From contig JARKPU010000074.1 of the NCBI GenBank assembly GCA_029975055.1, forward strand, positions 1-64,000: a stretch of DNA of 64,000 nucleotides, read 5' to 3'. Both the position numbers and the translations under genes were made by a program. The DNA is from Anaerolinea sp. (GTDB lineage Bacteria; Chloroflexota; Anaerolineae; Anaerolineales; Anaerolineaceae). Below, piece by piece: positions 59,386 to 64,000 of the stretch (positions within the stretch are counted from its first letter, which is position 1; every line of letters starts with the position of its first letter). The notes beneath the pieces were generated by a model. It saw nothing but the letters and a program-made list of their open reading frames with translations. It made no database searches and was not told the origin of the DNA.

Positions 59386-60839
59386 CCACTGCACCTATGC
59401 CCAACCTCACCGATAACCTCCGCCCCGAACCCGACCGGATCCTCGTGGACCTGGCCGATTACGTCTGTAACACCGAGATTCCGAGCCTGGAGGCTTATGA
59501 GACTGCCCGGCTTTGCCTGATGGACGCGCTCGGCTGCGCGATGGCGGCGCTGGCTTTCCCGGCCTGCACCAAATTGCTGGGGCCGGTTGTCCCGGGGACG
59601 ATCGTGCCCAACGGAGCCTGCCTGCCGGGCACTCTCTTCCACCTCGACCCCGTCACCGCGGCCTTCAACCTGGGCGCGATGATCCGCTGGCTGGATTACA
59701 ACGATACCTGGCTGGCGGCCGAATGGGGGCACCCATCCGACAACCTCGGCGGAATTTTAATGACCGCCGACTGGCTCTCGCGCCAGGCCGCCGCAAGCCA
59801 CCTCGAACCCGTCACCGTGCGCGATGTACTCACCGGCTTGATCCAGGCTTACGAGATCCAGGGCGCGCTGGCGCTGGAGAACAGCTTCAACCGCGTCGGG
59901 CTCGACCACGTGGTGCTCGTCAAAGTGGCGACCACCGCAGTGACGGCGCGCATGCTCGGCTGCACCTGCGACCAGGTCATCAACGCCCTTTCCAACGCCT
60001 GGATCGACGGGCATCCGCTGCGCACCTACCGCCACGCGCCAAACACCGGCACGCGCAAATCCTGGGCAGCCGGAGATGCCACTGCCCGCGGCGTTCACCT
60101 GGCCATCCTGGCGCTCAAAGGCGAGATGGGCTACCCCTCGGCGCTGACCGCAAAAACGTGGGGGTTCTACGACGTGCTCTTCAAAGGCCGGCCGTTCAAA
60201 CTGGAGCACACCCTGGGCAGCTATGTGGTCGAAAACATCCTCTTCAAGGTGTCCTTCCCGGCCGAGTTCCACGCCCAGACGGCAGTCGAAGCCGCCATCG
60301 CGCTCCACCCCCAGGTAGCCGCGCGGCTGGATGAGATCGAACGCGTGGTCATCACCACCCAGGAATCGGCTATGCGCATCATCAACAAGAGCGGCCCCCT
60401 CTACAACCCCGCCGACCGCGACCACTGCATTCAATACATGACCGCCATCGGCCTGATCTTTGGCCGGTTGACCGCCGCCGATTACGAGGATGACTCGGCC
60501 GCCGACCCGCGCATCGACCGCCTGCGCGAGCAGATGGAATGCGTGGAAGACCCGCAATATTCCAGAGATTACCTCGACCCCTCAAAGCGCTCCATCGCCA
60601 ACGCGGTGCAGGTGTTCTTCAAGGATGGCACGCACACCGAGAAGGTAGAGGTTCATTTCCCCATCGGCCACCGCCGCCGCCGCGCCGAGGCGGTGCCGCT
60701 GCTCAAGCGCAAGTTCAAGGAGAACCTGGGCGTGCGTTTCAGCGAGAAGCAGTCTGCGCCGATCCTCGCCCTGTTCGAAGATCCCGCCCGGCTCGACTCG
60801 ACCCCCGTTTATGAGTTGATGAATCTGTTCAGGGCTTGA
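59382..60839 (+). CDS. prpD: 2-Methylcitrate dehydratase (MmgE/PrpD family)
   Basis: Dehydrates 2-methylcitrate to 2-methyl-cis-aconitate. The 485-residue protein shows family features: LADYVCNTEIPSLEAYETARLCLMDALGCA, GAMIRWLDYNDTWLAAEWGHPSDNLGG with the conserved D-W-G-H-D set, and the HPLRTYRHAPNTGTRKSWAAGDA helix (each cited for recognisable key residues). The start is GTG 59382 in a GTGA overlap with prpC; ATG 59397 is an alternative. It completes the cycle with prpB and prpC, with no acnD/prpF in the window. Its end overlaps the convergent exonuclease gene by 11 nt. Confidence 0.92.
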   Translation: MTTAPMPNLTDNLRPEPDRILVDLADYVCNTEIPSLEAYETARLCLMDALGCAMAALAFPACTKLLGPVVPGTIVPNGACLPGTLFHLDPVTAAFNLGAMIRWLDYNDTWLAAEWGHPSDNLGGILMTADWLSRQAAASHLEPVTVRDVLTGLIQAYEIQGALALENSFNRVGLDHVVLVKVATTAVTARMLGCTCDQVINALSNAWIDGHPLRTYRHAPNTGTRKSWAAGDATARGVHLAILALKGEMGYPSALTAKTWGFYDVLFKGRPFKLEHTLGSYVVENILFKVSFPAEFHAQTAVEAAIALHPQVAARLDEIERVVITTQESAMRIINKSGPLYNPADRDHCIQYMTAIGLIFGRLTAADYEDDSAADPRIDRLREQMECVEDPQYSRDYLDPSKRSIANAVQVFFKDGTHTEKVEVHFPIGHRRRRAEAVPLLKRKFKENLGVRFSEKQSAPILALFEDPARLDSTPVYELMNLFRA

Positions 60840-61602
60840 GAACCAGCGTCACCGGGCAATGGTCAGAGCCCATCACCCCGGTGTGGTTGATCACGTCTTC
60901 CACCTGCCCGAACAACCCTTCCGACACCAGGAAGTAATCTAACCGCCAGCCCACGTTCCGCGCGCGGGCATTGGAGATGAACGTCCACCAGGTGTATTCC
61001 ACTTTCTCGGGGTAGAGACGGCGGAAGGCATCCACGAAGCCGTGCTCGAGGTATCGATCGATCCAGGCGCGTTCTTCCGGCAAAAAGCCCGTGTTGCGCG
61101 CGTTTTCACGCGGGTGGCGCAGGTCGATCTCCTTATGGCAGGTGTTGAAATCGCCGCAGAGGATCACCTGCTGTCCTTCGGCGTGCAGGCGGTCGCAGAG
61201 ATCCAGCAAGCGGGCGTAGAAATCCAGCTTGAACGGCACGCGGCCCAGGTCGTGCTGGCCGTTGGGGAAGTAGATATTGAACAGCCAGAAGCCCGGGTAG
61301 CGCGAGGCGATCAGGCGGCCTTCCACGTCGAATTCGGCGCAGCCCAGGCCCGTCTCACTGGCCTGAGGTTGAATTCTCGCCCAGGTGGCGGTTCCGCTGT
61401 AACCGGGGCGCTGCGCCGGGTTCCAGGCCAGGTGGGCATACGCAGCCCGGATGCTTTCCAGGTGGGTCGCATCCAGTTGTTCAGGCCGGGTTTTGATTTC
61501 CTGCAGGCAGAGCACGTCGCTGTCGAGAGCGCGGACGCTTTTGAGCATTCCCTTACCGAGCGCCGCGCGCAATCCGTTGACATTCCAGGTTGTGATTCGC
61601 AT
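60829..61602 (-). CDS. xth: Exodeoxyribonuclease III / AP endonuclease
   Basis: Repairs abasic sites and trims 3' ends in DNA. The 257-residue enzyme has all family motifs: TTWNVNGLRAAL, the metal-binding Glu in LQEIKTRPEQ, the GDFNTCH catalytic element, DAFRRLYPEKVEYTWW, and the final GSDHCPV. The start at 61602 is leaderless-type. Its 3' end overlaps prpD by 11 nt in opposite orientation. Confidence 0.95.
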   Translation of the reverse strand: MRITTWNVNGLRAALGKGMLKSVRALDSDVLCLQEIKTRPEQLDATHLESIRAAYAHLAWNPAQRPGYSGTATWARIQPQASETGLGCAEFDVEGRLIASRYPGFWLFNIYFPNGQHDLGRVPFKLDFYARLLDLCDRLHAEGQQVILCGDFNTCHKEIDLRHPRENARNTGFLPEERAWIDRYLEHGFVDAFRRLYPEKVEYTWWTFISNARARNVGWRLDYFLVSEGLFGQVEDVINHTGVMGSDHCPVTLVLKP

Positions 61603-61608
61603 GAATGT

Positions 61609-61614
61609 ATTTTA
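61609..61614 (-). promoter_or_regulatory. -10 box TAAAAT, leaderless promoter of xth
   Basis: TAAAAT on the minus strand is followed by ACATTC (6 nt) and ATG at 61602. No ribosome site is present. Confidence 0.5.
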
Positions 61615-61620
61615 GATGAG

Positions 61621-61661
61621 AACGACGATTGCAGGCGACGAAGCGGCCTGCAATCGTCGTT
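61621..61661. terminator. Hairpin after the ABC transporter operon
   Basis: AACGACGATTGCAGGC (61621-61636) pairs perfectly with 61646-61661 across a 9-nt loop. It starts 6 nt after the ABC ATPase stop and overlaps the promoter region of xth. Confidence 0.75.
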
Positions 61662-61666
61662 TTGGC

Positions 61667-62980
61667 TCAAACCGGCACCGTCTGTCCGTTGGACACTTCC
61701 AGGTAGATCATTTCTTCATCATCGTCATAAGCCAGCACCTCGGCATAGCGGCCCCAATCCACCAGGGTGTTGAGCTGCTGCTCGGCTTCCTCGGGCGGGA
61801 ATTCCAGTTCGAGCGCCGATTGAATGACCCCCCACTTGAGCTTGCGCCCTTCCGATGCCCGCAGCAGGTTGATCACCCAGCGGAAAATCGGCAGCCGGCG
61901 AATGCGCGTGGCGAAAATCTCTTTGCGGGCCAGGATGCGCGCCTCGGCGAACGTCTCGCCCAGCGGGGTGAGAGCGATATCGCCTTTCTGGATCGTGGCG
62001 AAGCTCATCAACTCGGCGGCTTCGGTCAGGCGCAAGAGGTGGTCGGAATCAACCGAAAGCTCGGATGCCAGCCTGTAGATATCCATTGCCTTTTGCGGCT
62101 GGGTGGTGAGGTGTTCGAGCATCCCGGCCAGGTCGTTGATGGAAATCTCCGGCAGCGCGCGCGTCATGCCAGGCTCGCCGGGGGCGCTCCCCAGCTCGAT
62201 TGCCTCCGGCTGGGTTTGACCGGCGAGGATGGCATAAGCCTGGTCCACCAGCGCCTGGAACTCGGGCGATTTGTGCTTGCGCGGGTGCGGAAGGGGCACC
62301 TCGAAATCGGCCACCACCCGCCCCGGGTTTTTATCCATCACCACAATGCGGTCGGCCATAAAGACCGCCTCTTCGATGTTGTGGCTCACCATCAAGATGG
62401 CCCGCGTGGGGATGCTCCCTCCCAGCCACAGCTCGAGCAGCTCGCCGCGCAGCGCCTCGGCCGAAAGCACGTCCAGCGCCGAGAAGGGTTCATCCAGGCA
62501 GAGCAGCTCCGGTTCAACCGCCATGGCGCGCGCAAAGCCTACCTTCTGGCGCATCCCGCCCGAAAGCTCGCGCGGGTAGGCCGTCTCGAAGCCGTCCAGG
62601 CCCACCCGGTCGAGCAGGTCGAGGGCGTGGGCGGTGCGCAGCGCAGCCGCCACGCCGCGCGCTTTGAGCGCCAGCTCCACGTTCTCCTGCACATTCAACC
62701 AGGGGAAAAGCGCAAACGTCTGGAAGACGATGGAAGCGTGCGGGTTGACCCCCGCCAACGGCTCGCCCCGGTAGAGCACGCGCCCTTCCGAGGGCTTTTG
62801 CAGCCCGGCGATGATGCGCAGCAAGGTGCTCTTGCCGCATCCCGAAGGGCCAAGCAAAGCCACAAATTCGCCCTCGGAGAGCGTCAGATTCACGCTTTGC
62901 ACCGCCGTGAAGCGCTTTTCACCGCTCCCGTACTTCTGGGAAATGTTTTTTACTTCTAGCAAGACGTTATTCGTTTTCAT
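61667..62980 (-). CDS. ABC transporter ATP-binding protein (NitT/TauT type) with AAA-associated C-terminal domain
   Basis: A 437-residue protein. The ABC domain (1-260) has Walker A GPSGCGKST, the signature LSGGMRQK, Walker B LLCLDEPFSALD and H-switch SHN. Residues about 300-430 match the AAA-associated domain found on some nitrate/sulfonate/taurine-type ATPases (LPEISINDLAGMLEHLTTQPQKAMDIYRLASELSVDSDHLLRLTEAAELM, cited for its helical start and SVDSDHLL). Substrates of this group include taurine, nitrate and aliphatic compounds; the true one is unknown. It follows the permease gene by 3 nt. Confidence 0.9.
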   Translation of the reverse strand: MKTNNVLLEVKNISQKYGSGEKRFTAVQSVNLTLSEGEFVALLGPSGCGKSTLLRIIAGLQKPSEGRVLYRGEPLAGVNPHASIVFQTFALFPWLNVQENVELALKARGVAAALRTAHALDLLDRVGLDGFETAYPRELSGGMRQKVGFARAMAVEPELLCLDEPFSALDVLSAEALRGELLELWLGGSIPTRAILMVSHNIEEAVFMADRIVVMDKNPGRVVADFEVPLPHPRKHKSPEFQALVDQAYAILAGQTQPEAIELGSAPGEPGMTRALPEISINDLAGMLEHLTTQPQKAMDIYRLASELSVDSDHLLRLTEAAELMSFATIQKGDIALTPLGETFAEARILARKEIFATRIRRLPIFRWVINLLRASEGRKLKWGVIQSALELEFPPEEAEQQLNTLVDWGRYAEVLAYDDDEEMIYLEVSNGQTVPV

Positions 62981-62983
62981 GCG

Positions 62984-64000
62984 TCACTCCATGCGGTACA
63001 TATCTTCAGCCAGGCGGTAAAGCGGCCGCCAGACGAGCCGGTTGATCAGCACCACCACCAGGACCATGCTCAACGTGGCCGCCAGCAGCAAGGGATAATC
63101 GCCGTTCGTGGTGGCCTGGGCAATGAGCGACCCGATGCCGGTTGTCTGGTAAGCCTTGCCCGCAAAGGTCACATATTCGGCCACGATGCTGGCGTTCCAG
63201 GCCCCGCCGCTGGCGGTGATGGCCCCGGTGACCAGGTAGGGGAACAGCGCCGGCAGGATGAGCGTCTTCCAGCGCTCGCTGCGGCTCAGGCGCAGCAGGG
63301 CGGTGGTGTATTTCAAATCCTGCGGGATGGCGTTGGCTCCGGCGATGATATTGAAGAGCAGATACCACTGCGTGCCGAGCAGCATCAGCAGCACGGCGGC
63401 CAGGTCCAGCCCGCCGGGGATGCGCAGGATGAACAACAGCAGCACCGGGAAGAGCGCCGTGGCCGGCACCGAAGCCATCACCTGCACCACCGGCTGGAGA
63501 AAGCCCGCCACGCGGCGGCTGGTGCCAATGGCCACCCCCACCGGGATCGTCCAGGCCAGCGCAACGAGCAGCGAAACGCCCACGCGCAAGGCGGTGGCCA
63601 GCACGCCCAGCCCCACCTGGCCCCATTCCGCCAGCGAGACGCGCCCCAGCAGCAGCACGCTCTGGCTGAGGGCGAACAGCAGGCCGCCGGCCAGCCCGGC
63701 CAGGAGGGCGCGGCTAACCCAGGCACGGGCTTTGCCCGGCTGAGCGCCTTCTTCCACGGGATGAAAACGCCGCACCAGCCACAGGTCGAGCCGGTCGAAG
63801 AGCGGCGCCCATACACGCTCGTTTGCCGCGCGCGCCAGGCGCGAGGCATGCAGCAGGTTATAAAACCAGGAGGAGGGCGGGTTGTCGCTCTCGACCATCT
63901 CCACCTTGAAGCGGTCCGACCAGGCAATCAACGGCCGCCAGACGAGCTGGTCGAGAGCCACAATAAGGAAGATGAGCGTGCCCAGCCCCCAGGCCACGGC
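62984..64000 (-). CDS. ABC transporter permease, NitT/TauT-like (5' end outside window)
   Basis: At least 338 residues are visible at the C-terminal end. The last 200 residues form one BPD_transp_1 permease domain with the EAA-type loop TTALLRLSRSERWKTLILPALFPYLVTG and a coupling helix; further hydrophobic segments lie before it, so this may be a fused double permease of the group that pairs with an AAA-associated ATPase. The start is beyond the window's right edge. It precedes the ATPase gene by 3 nt. Confidence 0.82.
   Translation of the reverse strand, partial: AVAWGLGTLIFLIVALDQLVWRPLIAWSDRFKVEMVESDNPPSSWFYNLLHASRLARAANERVWAPLFDRLDLWLVRRFHPVEEGAQPGKARAWVSRALLAGLAGGLLFALSQSVLLLGRVSLAEWGQVGLGVLATALRVGVSLLVALAWTIPVGVAIGTSRRVAGFLQPVVQVMASVPATALFPVLLLFILRIPGGLDLAAVLLMLLGTQWYLLFNIIAGANAIPQDLKYTTALLRLSRSERWKTLILPALFPYLVTGAITASGGAWNASIVAEYVTFAGKAYQTTGIGSLIAQATTNGDYPLLLAATLSMVLVVVLINRLVWRPLYRLAEDMYRME

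Noticed and set aside
1..64000. CRISPR arrays, tRNA or rRNA genes, prophage or integrase genes
   Set aside because: No regularly spaced repeat cluster, cloverleaf, rRNA motif or recombinase domain was found on reading both strands; a covariance scan could still find a small RNA that I missed.

Overview
The window is high-GC, densely coded bacterial DNA with short intergenic gaps. No rRNA, tRNA, CRISPR array, transposase or phage gene is visible. The gene content points to a member of the Chloroflexota, probably an Anaerolineae-like lineage. The clues are lipoproteins with Pro/Thr-rich linkers, DUF3048 and DUF2085 proteins, a Ser/Thr kinase carrying an extracytoplasmic PD40 propeller, multi-GAF GGDEF proteins, DUF4388/MglA-type GTPase/V4R signalling genes, bactofilin, and a TACAAT/TATAAT promoter style. 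The taxonomic call is inference from gene content.

Layout. 1-219 is non-coding with a 48-bp direct repeat. 220-2760 (-) is a C39-peptidase/TPR, YbjN, HAD operon. 2981-8853 (+) runs DUF4388, small GTPase, alpha/beta hydrolase, V4R, hexapeptide protein, then lepB, deoC and a zinc-finger gene. 8857-10854 (-) is the PknB-type kinase. 11032-12081 (+) is a lipoprotein. 12047-15797 (-) is a tight operon of NeuD-like protein, bactofilin, CPBP-like protein and an unusual ProRS paralog. 15857-17711 (-) is DUF3048 plus a DNA glycosylase. 17815-19730 (+) holds membrane proteins. 19783-21299 (-) is an ABC ATPase plus DUF402. 21437-25038 holds a PQQ-type dehydrogenase, YccF, fasciclin and SDR genes. 25043-29329 (-) is a six-GAF diguanylate cyclase. 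29484-30357 (+) is a phasin-like gene with phaR. 30361-32470 (-) carries LysM, cytochrome c and URO-D genes. 32613-39492 is an ADP-ribosylglycohydrolase gene facing a BMP/nucleoside ABC transporter operon, followed by a fungal-type cytosine deaminase. 39757-42084 (-) is a GH31 enzyme. 42355-45102 (-) is a P-type cation ATPase behind a yybP-ykoY riboswitch. 45316-47538 (-) is an esterase/VanZ/membrane-protein operon. 48004-55776 (+) is a diguanylate cyclase, methyltransferase, GH3, HD-GYP operon. 55888-57132 (-) is a Gfo/Idh oxidoreductase. 57344-60839 (+) is prpB-prpC-prpD. 60829-61602 (-) is an exonuclease III gene, and 61667-64000 (-) is a NitT/TauT-type ABC transporter cut by the window end.

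How it works together. The cell appears to be a heterotroph that oxidises propionate through the methylcitrate cycle, salvages pyrimidines and nucleosides, and degrades plant-type glycosides and esters (GH31, acetyl-xylan esterase family). It invests heavily in c-di-GMP signalling, with two cyclases and one HD-GYP protein here.

Most unusual items: (1) a four-gene operon in which a cyclase and a phosphodiesterase with paralogous 7TM-GAF sensor halves flank a methyltransferase and a GH3 acyl-amide synthetase; (2) a ProRS paralog that has lost the class II synthetase motifs but kept its editing domain, in an operon with bactofilin; (3) a family of palindromic hairpins with compensatory stem changes; (4) a recurring promoter layout placing the -10 box 6-8 nt before ATG, implying leaderless mRNAs; (5) a structured leader before the cytosine deaminase.
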